Shown here: positions 28,137 to 36,744 of the stretch, piece by piece
How the letters are laid out: each line of letters starts with the position of its first letter
Position numbering within the stretch: position 1 is the stretch's first letter
From: Paraclostridium bifermentans
GTDB lineage: Bacteria; Bacillota; Clostridia; Peptostreptococcales; Peptostreptococcaceae
Direction: 5' to 3'
DNA length: 64,000 nucleotides
Assembly (NCBI RefSeq): GCF_019916025.1
Contig: NZ_CP079737.1
Coordinates: 930,001 to 994,000 of the forward strand
The notes under the pieces: model-generated
Told to the model about the DNA's origin: nothing
Databases searched by the model: none
What the model saw: the letters and a program-made list of their open reading frames with translations, nothing else
Position numbers and translations under genes: made by a program

Positions 28137-28921
28137 TGATTAGTTGTAAGAATTTAAAAGTTGGATATGAGGAAAAAGTAATAATTGAAAATTTAAGCTT
28201 AAGCATAAATAAAGGTGAGGTAGTTTCTATAATAGGTCCTAATGGTTGTGGAAAATCAACATTATTAAAAACCTTATCTAGAATTATAAAACCTATGAGC
28301 GGTGGAATATATATAAAAAATGAAAGTATAAAAAATTTAAAAAGTAAGCATGTATCTCAAAAGGTATGCTTATTATCTCAACATAATGATGCACCGGGAG
28401 ATTTGACAGTTGAAGAACTAGTTTACTTTGGAAGGATACCACATAAGAAATGGTACGAAAGTAAAACTAAATCTGATGAAGAGATTGTAAATTGGGCTAT
28501 AGAAAACACAGGATTAAAAAGATATAAAAATACTCCTATAAACTCTTTATCAGGAGGAGAAAGACAAAGGGCTTACATTGCACAGGCCCTTTGTCAAAAA
28601 CCAGATATACTTTTACTAGATGAGCCAACTACATATCTAGATATATCATATCAATTAGAAGTTATGGAGTTGGTAAGAGAAATTAATGAAAAGTTTAATA
28701 TAACTATTGTTATGGTACTTCATGAACTAAATCAGGCAAGTAAATATAGTGACAGATTAGTTATTATGAAAGATGGAGAGATAGTTTCAGATGGATGCCC
28801 AAGAGAGGTTATAAACAAAGAAACTATAAAACAGGTTTATAAAATAGAATGTGATATAGATAATGATCCAATTTCTAATAAACCGAGAATCCATCCTATA
28901 CAGACTATAAAGATAGCTTAG
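28136..28921 (+). CDS. FepC-type ATPase of the heme importer
   Basis: A 261-residue ATPase: Walker A GPNGCGKST, Q-loop LLSQHN, signature LSGGERQRA, Walker B ILLLDEPTTYLD, switch His VLHELNQ. It is of the class that drives siderophore, heme and cobalamin import. It ends 13 bases before the NifD-like gene, tying import and the nitrogenase-like enzyme into one transcript. Confidence 0.9.
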   Translation: MISCKNLKVGYEEKVIIENLSLSINKGEVVSIIGPNGCGKSTLLKTLSRIIKPMSGGIYIKNESIKNLKSKHVSQKVCLLSQHNDAPGDLTVEELVYFGRIPHKKWYESKTKSDEEIVNWAIENTGLKRYKNTPINSLSGGERQRAYIAQALCQKPDILLLDEPTTYLDISYQLEVMELVREINEKFNITIVMVLHELNQASKYSDRLVIMKDGEIVSDGCPREVINKETIKQVYKIECDIDNDPISNKPRIHPIQTIKIA

Positions 28922-28934
28922 GAGATTAAGGATT

Positions 28935-30224
28935 ATGTACAGTTTAGATGTTTTAAATAAATTAGATGAAATAAATGAAGATAAAGATATAAAGTCTTTA
29001 TCTCATGCAATATTTCCAGGAACACATTGTCCATTATTTGGGGTTATGCTTACGGCAAGTTATATAAAAAATATGCCAGTGTTAGTTGTTGGAACTAGTG
29101 AATGTACTTATTATACTAAAAATTTTGCATATCATAGGCAAAAGGGAAAGGACAGTGTATACTCACTTGCACTAAAAGAAAAAGATGTTGTGTTTGGAGC
29201 TCAAGTAAAGGTCGAGAAAGCAATAAAGCAAATTGTGGAGATAGAAGAGCCTGATGCAATAATGATAGTTACTACATGTGTTCCGGAACTTATAGGGGAA
29301 GACTATTCATCTATAGAGTATAGTTTATCAGATGAAATTAATATACCTATATTTGTAGTAAATACAGAGCATTTTAAATGTAACTCACATATACCAGGAA
29401 TGACTAGAGCTTTAAGATCATTAGGAAACGCTATGACTAAGCCTAAATACAGTGAAGGGGTAAATATGCTGGGACATAGACAATCTGATGTTGAAAAAAC
29501 AGAGTTAGTAAACCTTTTAAAAAGCCAAGGTATAAAAATCAATACAGTTATACCTTCAAAATGTGATATAGAAGATATAAAAAACGCTTCTAATGTAAAG
29601 TTAAATATTGTCACAGATATGATTGCAATAGATCTTGCAAAATATATGAAAGAAAAGTTTGGTATTGATTATATTTATTTCGATAAGCATATGAGTAAAA
29701 ATATAATTTTTGAAAACTATCATAAGTTAAGCAAGATATTAGATATAGATTTTAACAAACAATTAAGTGAACAAAGAAAAGAATACGATGAACTATTCTT
29801 AAAATTAAGTGAAATATTAAAAGGGAAAAAGCTTATATACGGAAATACTCCAATGATGGCATTTGAGACTGTAGATTTTTTAAGTGACTTAGGAGCTATA
29901 CCTATATTTGTACAAGTAAGAGAGCTATATGAACAAGATAAAATATTTAAATCGAATTTGATAGAAAAAGGGTTTAATCCATATGTTAGTAGAATAGCAA
30001 ATATTGCACCACTAAGACACCTATATGACTCTATAGGAGCTGACCTATATATAGGTCACGAAAATCCTATGTTACTTAGAGAAAAAGGACTTATGCAAAT
30101 AACTATGGATTCGCATGCTCAAAAAATAGGGTATGAATTACCGATAGCTATGATGAAAGACTTAATTAAATTATTTGAGATGAAAAACAATAAAATGGGA
30201 GGTATGATGCATGGAAGTTTATAA
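28935..30224 (+). CDS. NifD/BchN-like catalytic subunit of a nitrogenase-type reductase
   Basis: A 429-residue nitrogenase component 1 protein. Three cysteines lie where NifD and BchN ligate their cluster: C32 (GTHCPLFG), C57 (GTSECTYY) and C115 (VTTCVPELIGED). Spacings of 25 and 58 residues compare with 25 and 61 recalled for BchN of DPOR. Further cysteines are only C149 and C210. The region that would carry the FeMo-cofactor Cys and His is shorter and lacks them, so a cofactor-free, tetrapyrrole-reductase-like enzyme is more likely than a nitrogenase. It overlaps the NifK-like gene by 14 bases. The substrate is inferred to be heme or a heme derivative from the operon. Confidence 0.87.
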   Translation: MYSLDVLNKLDEINEDKDIKSLSHAIFPGTHCPLFGVMLTASYIKNMPVLVVGTSECTYYTKNFAYHRQKGKDSVYSLALKEKDVVFGAQVKVEKAIKQIVEIEEPDAIMIVTTCVPELIGEDYSSIEYSLSDEINIPIFVVNTEHFKCNSHIPGMTRALRSLGNAMTKPKYSEGVNMLGHRQSDVEKTELVNLLKSQGIKINTVIPSKCDIEDIKNASNVKLNIVTDMIAIDLAKYMKEKFGIDYIYFDKHMSKNIIFENYHKLSKILDIDFNKQLSEQRKEYDELFLKLSEILKGKKLIYGNTPMMAFETVDFLSDLGAIPIFVQVRELYEQDKIFKSNLIEKGFNPYVSRIANIAPLRHLYDSIGADLYIGHENPMLLREKGLMQITMDSHAQKIGYELPIAMMKDLIKLFEMKNNKMGGMMHGSL

Positions 30225-31422
30225 GTATTTCCCAGTTGCAAGCGATAGAATGGGTATTATATGGACTTTGGCATCTATAAAAGATGCATGTGTTATAGAG
30301 TTTGGGCCAGCTGGAACTACTCATTATGCAATAGAAGGAATAGGAAGTTTAAATGGGGAAGATGAAGCAAAGGTATATTCCACACATATGGATCAAAGTG
30401 ATGTTACATTTGGAAAATATCACAGACTTGAAAAAGCAATATTAGAAATTGATGAAAATACATCTCCGAAGTACATATTTGTAATGGCATCTTCTATATC
30501 ATCTATTATAGGAGCAGATATAAATAGCGTTTGTGATATGTTAAAAGGTAGTACTAAAGCAAAGCTAATACCTATAACTACTGGTGGGTTAAAAGATGAT
30601 TATAACGTTGGTGTTGAGTATATGCTAGAGATATTGGCTTCACAAGTTGTAAAAGAAAATACAAAAGATATTAATAAGTACAATATTTTAGGATTTAATA
30701 TAGACAAATACAACTATTTATCTGACTGTAAAGAGCTTGAACGATTGATGAAAGAATTATTTGATAAAGAGTTAAACACAGTATTTACAGCTAATTCTAG
30801 TATAGAAGATATTGAAAATTCAACAAAAGCATCATTAAATATAGTTGTTAGAAAAGAAGCTTTAAAGGCAGCTGAGTATATGAAAGAAAAATATAATATA
30901 CCATATATTTATAAAAACCTATACGGATTAAAGAATACTATAGATTTTCTAGAAGAAGTAAATCAAATTGAAGGATACGACTTGAATAAAGTAAAATTTG
31001 ATGAAGAAATTCAAATTATTAAAAAGCATATGTTTGGATTAAAGAGAAAATTTTATTTCTATAATGAAATAAAAGACTGTGCAGTATTTGGAGACTATGA
31101 TACTGTTTTAGGATTTAATGATATGCTAGCTGAATTAGGTCTAAATGTAATTAGAAAAGAAATTTTATACAAAACTACATGTGAAGGTGATGAAGTTTTA
31201 GTTGGAAAAAGTGAACTAGAAAGGATGAAATTTCTAAAAGAAAAACAATTAATGATTCTTTTAGGGGATGGACCTAGCATAGATATGAAACATGATTCTA
31301 AACTAGATATACAAGTAAGTAATCCAAACCTTGAGAAAGTAAATATATATCCATACACACCGTTTGTTGGATTTAGAGGATGCTTATATATTATTGAACA
31401 AGTATTAAATATAAAATCATAG
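30211..31422 (+). CDS. NifK/BchB-like partner subunit with cluster cysteines replaced
   Basis: A 403-residue component 1-type protein, coupled to the NifD-like gene by a 14-base overlap and with GGGAGG before its ATG. GPAGTTHYA and ASSISSIIGAD align with the second and third cluster motifs of NifK, but the cysteines are replaced: by my hand alignment the three positions are Ser11, Thr36 and Ser95. In DPOR the BchB subunit supplies an Asp instead; here that position appears to be Thr36. Cys27 is nearby but off-pattern. The complex probably carries one [4Fe-4S] cluster held mainly by the NifD-like subunit. Function follows from its partner. Confidence 0.82.
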   Translation: MEVYKYFPVASDRMGIIWTLASIKDACVIEFGPAGTTHYAIEGIGSLNGEDEAKVYSTHMDQSDVTFGKYHRLEKAILEIDENTSPKYIFVMASSISSIIGADINSVCDMLKGSTKAKLIPITTGGLKDDYNVGVEYMLEILASQVVKENTKDINKYNILGFNIDKYNYLSDCKELERLMKELFDKELNTVFTANSSIEDIENSTKASLNIVVRKEALKAAEYMKEKYNIPYIYKNLYGLKNTIDFLEEVNQIEGYDLNKVKFDEEIQIIKKHMFGLKRKFYFYNEIKDCAVFGDYDTVLGFNDMLAELGLNVIRKEILYKTTCEGDEVLVGKSELERMKFLKEKQLMILLGDGPSIDMKHDSKLDIQVSNPNLEKVNIYPYTPFVGFRGCLYIIEQVLNIKS

Positions 31423-31435
31423 GAGAATATACATT

Positions 31436-31897
31436 ATGGAAAATTTATTAAAATCACAAAAAAGTTTAATTATAAGTTCATTAAGTAAAAACAGTAATCC
31501 AGAGGTAAGTTATGCACCGTTTATAATAAAAAATAATAAATTATACATTTATATAAGTAAAGCTGCTAATCATTATTTTAATTTGTTAGAAAATAATAAG
31601 TGTTCAGTTATGATAATTGAAGATGAAAATGAAAGCAAATCTATATTTGCAAGACAGCGAGTGAGTTTTTCTTGTGAAGCAGAAATTAAACAAGATGATT
31701 GCAATTACATATTAGATGAGTTTGAAAAAATTCATGGGAGTCAAATAATGATGGTATTAAAAAGTTTAGATTTTGATATTTTTGAACTAAATATAAAAAG
31801 CGGGAGATTAGTTAAAGGATTTGGGCAGGCTTTTGATATTGAAATTGTTGATGAAGAGTTTGTATTAAACCAAGTTATTGGAGGAGGACATAAATAA
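31436..31897 (+). CDS. HutZ/HugZ-like heme-utilisation protein (PNPOx-like split barrel)
   Basis: A 153-residue protein of the pyridoxamine-phosphate-oxidase-like fold. N-terminal SYAPFIIKNNKLYIYIS and ARQRVSFSCEAE fit the family, and the C-terminal GRLVKGFGQAFDI followed by GGGHK matches HutZ/HugZ, where a histidine near the C-terminus binds heme. Known members degrade heme with oxygen. In an anaerobe this one may instead bind, hand over or trap heme or a reaction product. It is the last gene of the operon, 13 bases after the NifK-like gene, with a terminator behind it. Confidence 0.82.
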   Translation: MENLLKSQKSLIISSLSKNSNPEVSYAPFIIKNNKLYIYISKAANHYFNLLENNKCSVMIIEDENESKSIFARQRVSFSCEAEIKQDDCNYILDEFEKIHGSQIMMVLKSLDFDIFELNIKSGRLVKGFGQAFDIEIVDEEFVLNQVIGGGHK

Positions 31898-31936
31898 AAA
31901 TAAGGCATTGCACTATGTGCAATGCTTTATTTTGTT
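31897..31936 (+). terminator. Terminator of the heme/nitrogenase-like operon
   Basis: AAAATAAGGCATTGCAC pairs with GTGCAATGCTTTATTTT around a three-base loop. Confidence 0.88.
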
Positions 31937-32058
31937 AAAGTTTTCCATTTTTCAACCGTATATAAGTAGATGGTATCAAATTAGCTATATTTTAGAAGTT
32001 ATTATACTTCTTTTTAAGAAAAGCTATCATAATCAACAGAGGACAGGGAGGAAAATAT

Positions 32059-33804
32059 ATGAAATTAAAAAACTTAAAAATAGGACAAAAGTTAGGGTTA
32101 GCATTTGTTATTTTATTAGTGCTTACTGCATTATCAAATTTATTTTTAATAAGTAACCTAAAAAAATCTGCAAATCAAAGTCACGACTTATATACAGGTC
32201 CTTTTCAAGTAACAAATGAATCTATGAGTATTAGAAGAGATTTAGTATCTATAGATCAAAATGTTATGAACTCTATTGCGGGGAACAAGCCTGAAGAACA
32301 TGAAGCATCGGCTCAAAAAGACTTTGAAAGTATTGAAAATAGTATGAAAATACTTAGAGAAAAAGCTTTAGGTGATAAAAAGCTGGTTAGCGACCTTGAA
32401 GCATCTATAGAAAATCTTAAAAAAGAAAATAACAATATATATTCACTTTTACATCAAGGAAAAGCACAGGAAGCACAACAAATTGCAATAACAGATGGAA
32501 GTGGATACTACAATGGATATGTTGCATCTATAAATGCCGCAAAAGCTGTATATGAAGATGAAAAAGCTCGTAGTGTAGATTTTGATAAGCAAATAAAAGA
32601 AAGATCATCAAAAGCTATTACATCTTCTGTAGTAATAAGTGCAGTTGTTATATTAACAGGTATTGCTATTTGTATAATTATAACAAAGAAATTACAAAAT
32701 CCAATCAAAGAATTAGAATCTGCTGCAAATAAAATGGCAGGTGGAGATTTTGATATAGATATTGAATATGATTCAAAAGATGAATTAGGTTCATTATCAG
32801 ATAGCATGCGTCAAATGAGTAGTAAAACAAAAGAGATTATAATGGATACTACACACGTATTAGAAGAAGTTGCATCTGGAAATTTTGATGTTGAAACTAG
32901 TACTGAGTACGTAGGAGTATTTAAAGTAATAGAAAGTTCTGTTTTAAAAATAACTAAAGATCTAAGTGAAATAATGTTACAAATAAACTTAGCATCAGAA
33001 GAAGTTGAAGGAGCATCAAATCAAGTATCAAGTGGATCACAACTTTTAGCACAAGGTGCTACAGAACAAGCGAGTGCAGTGGAAGAATTATCTGCAACTA
33101 TAGCAGAAATATCAGATAAAATTAAAGAAAATGCTGATAATGCAAAGAAAGCAAATTCATTAATGTTAAATTCAAGTAAGCAAGTTAAAGAAGGAAATGA
33201 CCAAATGACTCATATGATAAAAGCAATGGAAGAAATATCATTTACTTCTAATGAGATAGCTAGAATAATAAAAACAATAGATGACATAGCATTCCAAACT
33301 AATATATTAGCATTAAACGCAGCAGTAGAAGCGGCTCGTGCAGGAGAAGCTGGTAAAGGATTTGCTGTTGTTGCAGATGAAGTTAGAAACCTAGCGTCTA
33401 AATCAGCTGAGGCTGCAAAAAATACAGCTACACTTATTGAAAATTCAATAGAAGCTGTTGATAAAGGTAATGAAATAGTAGAAAACACAGCTGATTCATT
33501 CAAGAGAATAATAAATACAACAAATAGAACGACTGCAGTAGTTAATGATATAGCAAAAACATCTGAAGATGAAGCTAATGCAATAAATCAAGTTACACTA
33601 GGTGTAGATCAAATATCTGAAGTAGTTCAGACAAATTCAGCAACTTCAGAAGAAAGTGCAGCTGCTAGTGAAGAATTAAGTGGACAAGCACAAATGTTAA
33701 AATCACTTATAGAAAGATTTAAGTTAAAAAGTGAGAAGGGTTCAAGTAAAAATATAAATTTTGAAGAAGAATTAGATGATTATTTTGGAGCTAAAAATAT
33801 TTAA
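32059..33804 (+). CDS. Methyl-accepting chemotaxis protein
   Basis: A 581-residue transmembrane chemoreceptor. TM1 is near residues 11-30, a four-helix-bundle sensor of about 155 residues follows, TM2 is near 190-210, then HAMP (about 212-265) and the signalling domain with the hairpin tip [20 protein letters not shown]. It should sense an external ligand and steer the CheA kinase. GGGAGG lies before the ATG. Whether it responds to heme or iron is unknown; it is separated from the heme operon by a terminator. Confidence 0.93.
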   Translation: MKLKNLKIGQKLGLAFVILLVLTALSNLFLISNLKKSANQSHDLYTGPFQVTNESMSIRRDLVSIDQNVMNSIAGNKPEEHEASAQKDFESIENSMKILREKALGDKKLVSDLEASIENLKKENNNIYSLLHQGKAQEAQQIAITDGSGYYNGYVASINAAKAVYEDEKARSVDFDKQIKERSSKAITSSVVISAVVILTGIAICIIITKKLQNPIKELESAANKMAGGDFDIDIEYDSKDELGSLSDSMRQMSSKTKEIIMDTTHVLEEVASGNFDVETSTEYVGVFKVIESSVLKITKDLSEIMLQINLASEEVEGASNQVSSGSQLLAQGATEQASAVEELSATIAEISDKIKENADNAKKANSLMLNSSKQVKEGNDQMTHMIKAMEEISFTSNEIARIIKTIDDIAFQTNILALNAAVEAARAGEAGKGFAVVADEVRNLASKSAEAAKNTATLIENSIEAVDKGNEIVENTADSFKRIINTTNRTTAVVNDIAKTSEDEANAINQVTLGVDQISEVVQTNSATSEESAAASEELSGQAQMLKSLIERFKLKSEKGSSKNINFEEELDDYFGAKNI

Positions 33805-33820
33805 ATTTAGTTAACTTATT

Positions 33821-33901
33821 GTGATGTTATATCTAGTACCTTCCTGCACTAAAGCCTAAAACCTGGCTTTAACGTTTAGTCAGGTTCTAGATATAACACA
33901 C
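33821..33901 (+). repeat. Imperfect palindrome downstream of the chemoreceptor gene (repeat family, copy 3)
   Basis: GTTATATCTAG-T-ACCT pairs with AGGT-T-CTAGATATAAC (33826-33841 with 33882-33897). The core is ACTAAAGCC...GGCTTTAACGTTTAGTCAG, close to copies at 23890 and 55431. It lies before the terminator. Confidence 0.7.
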
Positions 33902-33930
33902 TTATAGGAAAAGTTAAACTAAATTTTATT

Positions 33931-33965
33931 GAAGGTGTCGTGGGGTTGCGACACCTTTTATTTTT
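33931..33965 (+). terminator. Terminator after the chemoreceptor gene
   Basis: AAGGTGTCG pairs with CGACACCTT, followed by TTTATTTTT. Confidence 0.85.
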
Positions 33966-33984
33966 GTGCTTTTCAAAATTACAC

Positions 33985-34013
33985 TTGCATTACGAGGTAT
34001 TTTGATTTACTAT
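33985..34013 (+). promoter_or_regulatory. Promoter of the PadR/HAAS gene pair
   Basis: TTGCAT (33985-33990) and TACTAT (34008-34013) with a 17-base spacer, about 50 bases upstream of the PadR gene. Confidence 0.45.
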
Positions 34014-34065
34014 ATTTATGTAACTACATCGTATAGTGAGGTACTTAATGAACGGAGGTGATTTC

Positions 34066-34395
34066 ATGGAATTAAATAAAGAAGTTTTAAAAGGTCACAT
34101 AGATACATTAATTTTAGCTATTTTAGATGAAAAAGATTCATATGGATATGAAATAGCTAAAATTGTTAGGGATAAAACTACATTTGAGTTAAAAGATGGA
34201 ACAATGTATGTTTCTCTTAAAAGATTAGAAACAAAAGGATTGATAAAATCTTACTGGGGAAATGAACAAGGGGCAGGAAGCAGAAGAAAGTATTACAACA
34301 TAACTGATGAAGGAAGAACCGCTTTAGATATAAAAATACAAGAGTGGGATTTTGTGCAAAACATAATGAATCAATTTTTAAAGGGGAGAAAATAA
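34066..34395 (+). CDS. PadR-family transcriptional regulator
   Basis: A 109-residue winged-helix protein. It has the PadR pattern LILAILDEKDSYGYEIAKIV and DGTMYVSLKRLETKGLIKS followed by the YYNITDEG wing. The ATG at 34066 sits just behind GGAGGTGA; the longer frame from 34036 would place that ribosome site inside the gene. It is followed after 3 bases by a membrane-protein gene, a common arrangement where PadR represses its own operon. Confidence 0.9.
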   Translation: MELNKEVLKGHIDTLILAILDEKDSYGYEIAKIVRDKTTFELKDGTMYVSLKRLETKGLIKSYWGNEQGAGSRRKYYNITDEGRTALDIKIQEWDFVQNIMNQFLKGRK

Positions 34396-34398
34396 GTT

Positions 34399-35154
34399 AT
34401 GAAAATTATTGATGAATATTTAAAGTCATTATATAAAAATGATAAAAGTAAGGAAGTAAAAGAGCTAAAAGAAGAGTTAAGGGAGCATTTAATAACATCA
34501 ACTACTGAATTTATTGATAATGGATACTCAGAAGAAGATGCACAAAGAGAAGCTATAAATCAATTTGATGGTGGAACTGAAATGCTAAAAGATTTGCATA
34601 AATCGCTTAAGGAAAGTAAAGTTGCTAATGAAAAATTAAATAAAAGAATGATAAATATATTCAAAAATACAGCTATACTAGCTTTAATAGTATGTTTGTC
34701 GATGATGGTGTTTAGAGGTCGTATAAATGATAAAATTAATTATATACGAGATATTATAGACCTTAAATTGGATATTATAGTAAGTGAAAAAGACCTATAT
34801 AATCCAAAAACATATGAAAAAGAATTTAATGATTTACTTAATACTAAAGAATTTAATGATGTAAGATATTTAGAAATATATACAGCTGGAAATGAAAAGG
34901 TTCTATATAAACATACAGATAAAAATATAAAAAAAGAAGAGCTTATTAATATAGGTGGAAATACAATTGGACTTACATCAAAAGGAGAAAGAGGCGGATT
35001 TAATGTAGGAATAGACTATACTCTACTATCAACAATTCATATTGTTTTTGGATGCTCATTTTATATAGGAATAGCTTCAGCTATTATTTATATAGCTTTA
35101 CTTATAAAATTTAAGTATGCATTTAGAAAAAAATTAATTTATAGAGAAGTTTAA
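34399..35154 (+). CDS. HAAS-domain membrane protein partnered with PadR
   Basis: A 251-residue protein. Residues 1-70 form a HAAS / permease-prefix-like domain with EVKELKEELREHL and DAQREAINQFDG. A membrane helix lies near residues 90-108, an extracellular segment of ~100 residues follows, and a second helix is near 215-240. PadR-HAAS pairs typically sit together and are thought to work as membrane stress or antibiotic sensors, but no function is known for this one. It is 3 bases from the PadR gene. Confidence 0.75.
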   Translation: MKIIDEYLKSLYKNDKSKEVKELKEELREHLITSTTEFIDNGYSEEDAQREAINQFDGGTEMLKDLHKSLKESKVANEKLNKRMINIFKNTAILALIVCLSMMVFRGRINDKINYIRDIIDLKLDIIVSEKDLYNPKTYEKEFNDLLNTKEFNDVRYLEIYTAGNEKVLYKHTDKNIKKEELINIGGNTIGLTSKGERGGFNVGIDYTLLSTIHIVFGCSFYIGIASAIIYIALLIKFKYAFRKKLIYREV

Positions 35155-35170
35155 TATATAAAACTAATTG

Positions 35171-35201
35171 GAGGTGTCGAAGGATTACGACACCTTTTTT
35201 G
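35171..35201 (+). terminator. Terminator after the PadR/HAAS pair
   Basis: AGGTGTCG pairs with CGACACCT and T residues follow. Its stem is almost the same as the one at 33931. Confidence 0.85.
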
Positions 35202-35294
35202 TTGAATTGTTAGAATATTAAGTTAAAAGGTGATTAAGAAAATATGGTGAATGATTAATAATATTGGTAAAAAATGACAAATAAGGGGTGCATT

Positions 35295-36713
35295 ATGAAT
35301 AAAAAAATATTTGGAGGATTATTAATAACAAGTATGTTATTAATATCGGGGTGTACATCTACTAAAACTACAGATGTAAATTTATTAGCGACTACAGATT
35401 TACATGGAGTACTTCCAAATGAATTAAGTGAATATGTAGCAAGTGAAAAAAAGAAAGATAAAAATATAACATTAGTAGATGCTGGTGATTTTTGTGATGG
35501 TGAATTCGGTGTATCTGGGGATATGGAAAAATTCTTTGAACATACAGGGCAGGATAGGTTAGCGAATAATATACAATATAGGGATATGCCTTTAGCAAAA
35601 GAAATGAAAGATATTGGATATGACACTGTAACTCTTGGAAATCATGAGTTTTTAGGAAGTAAAAAAGAATTAGATAATATGATAACTAGCTTTGAAAAAC
35701 AAGGTTTAAGTGTCTTGTCAGCAAATACATATAAATCAAATGGAGAAAGTTATACAAAGCCTTATGTAATAAAAGAAGTAGAAACTCCAGAGGGAACTGT
35801 AAAATTAGGAATACTTGGACTTACTATAAAAGAAGTTGGAGAAAGTAAATACTGGGATGGAGAAAAGTTAGTAGAAAATAAATCTTTGGAACTTAAAGAT
35901 CAAGCTGGTTTTAAGGGAGAACTATATATGACAGACTTAGTAGAAGATGCTAAAAAATGGGTCAAAGTCATGAAAGAAAAGGATAAAGCTGATGTTATAG
36001 TAGCTGTTGCTCATACTGGAGAAAAGCCTAAAAAACCAAGACACCCAGGAAATAGAATACAAGATTTAGCCACACAAGTTGATGGTATAGATGCAATTGT
36101 AGCAGGGCATAACCATGTTCAAATTAAACAAAATGATTATAAAAATAAATCAGGAGAGAATGTTATAGTAACAGAACCTGGGAAACATGGAGAATGTATT
36201 TCAAAAATAAATTTAAAGCTAGAAAAAGATGGAGATAAATGGGAAGTTATTGATAAATCAAGTAATATAGTTCAATTTGAGAAAAGCAAAAAAGCTCTAA
36301 ATGAGATGTGTAACAACATAGGTATATTTGGGGCTTCATTATTTGAGAAAAAAGATAAATTAGGTGAAGAAATAAGCTTTGGGAAAACTATGAAGTTTAA
36401 GTGGAATAAACTATATGTGTTTAGTCCAAAAACACCAAGAGAAAAAATTTACAATACAGTTGGATATAAGTTTTTAAATATTGCTGAAAGTAATAAACCA
36501 CAGTTAGTATTTATGAATGGAAATGAAGTTGTCTTATACATGAGTGGAGAGGAAAGGTGTGCACCGTATAGCTTTGATTTTAAAAAATCAGATTTTAATG
36601 ATGGAGTTTTAACTATTAGATCTGATAAAAATGACTGCTTTAGAATGGAAGAAGGAGAAGAAAATACATATACGAATAGTCCTACGATTAAGTTTGTTTA
36701 TACATCTAAGTAG
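35295..36713 (+). CDS. UshA/5'-nucleotidase-like metallophosphoesterase lipoprotein, copy 1
   Basis: A 472-residue lipoprotein with signal ending ISGC (Cys 20). Calcineurin-like metal motifs are in order: TTDLHG, VDAGD, LGNHEF, VAHTGEKP and GHNHV. These proteins hydrolyse nucleotides, nucleotide sugars or other phosphate esters outside the cell. The C-terminal third, corresponding to the substrate domain, is poorly conserved. The ATG at 35295 is chosen since AGGGGTG lies 5-6 bases before it, ahead of the one at 35274. The next gene is a paralogue 31 bases downstream. Confidence 0.85.
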   Translation: MNKKIFGGLLITSMLLISGCTSTKTTDVNLLATTDLHGVLPNELSEYVASEKKKDKNITLVDAGDFCDGEFGVSGDMEKFFEHTGQDRLANNIQYRDMPLAKEMKDIGYDTVTLGNHEFLGSKKELDNMITSFEKQGLSVLSANTYKSNGESYTKPYVIKEVETPEGTVKLGILGLTIKEVGESKYWDGEKLVENKSLELKDQAGFKGELYMTDLVEDAKKWVKVMKEKDKADVIVAVAHTGEKPKKPRHPGNRIQDLATQVDGIDAIVAGHNHVQIKQNDYKNKSGENVIVTEPGKHGECISKINLKLEKDGDKWEVIDKSSNIVQFEKSKKALNEMCNNIGIFGASLFEKKDKLGEEISFGKTMKFKWNKLYVFSPKTPREKIYNTVGYKFLNIAESNKPQLVFMNGNEVVLYMSGEERCAPYSFDFKKSDFNDGVLTIRSDKNDCFRMEEGEENTYTNSPTIKFVYTSK

Positions 36714-36744
36714 AGTTAAGATGAAGAAAGGGTTTTGAGATTTT

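Noticed and set aside
25490-31422. Nitrogen fixation by a true nitrogenase
   Set aside because: No nifB, nifE, nifN or nifV genes are present, the NifD-like subunit lacks the FeMo-cofactor Cys and His, and the neighbours concern heme import.
31878-32156. A 92-residue frame overlapping the heme operon terminator and the start of the chemoreceptor gene
   Set aside because: It covers a terminator and overlaps a well-supported gene in another frame, with no ribosome site of its own.
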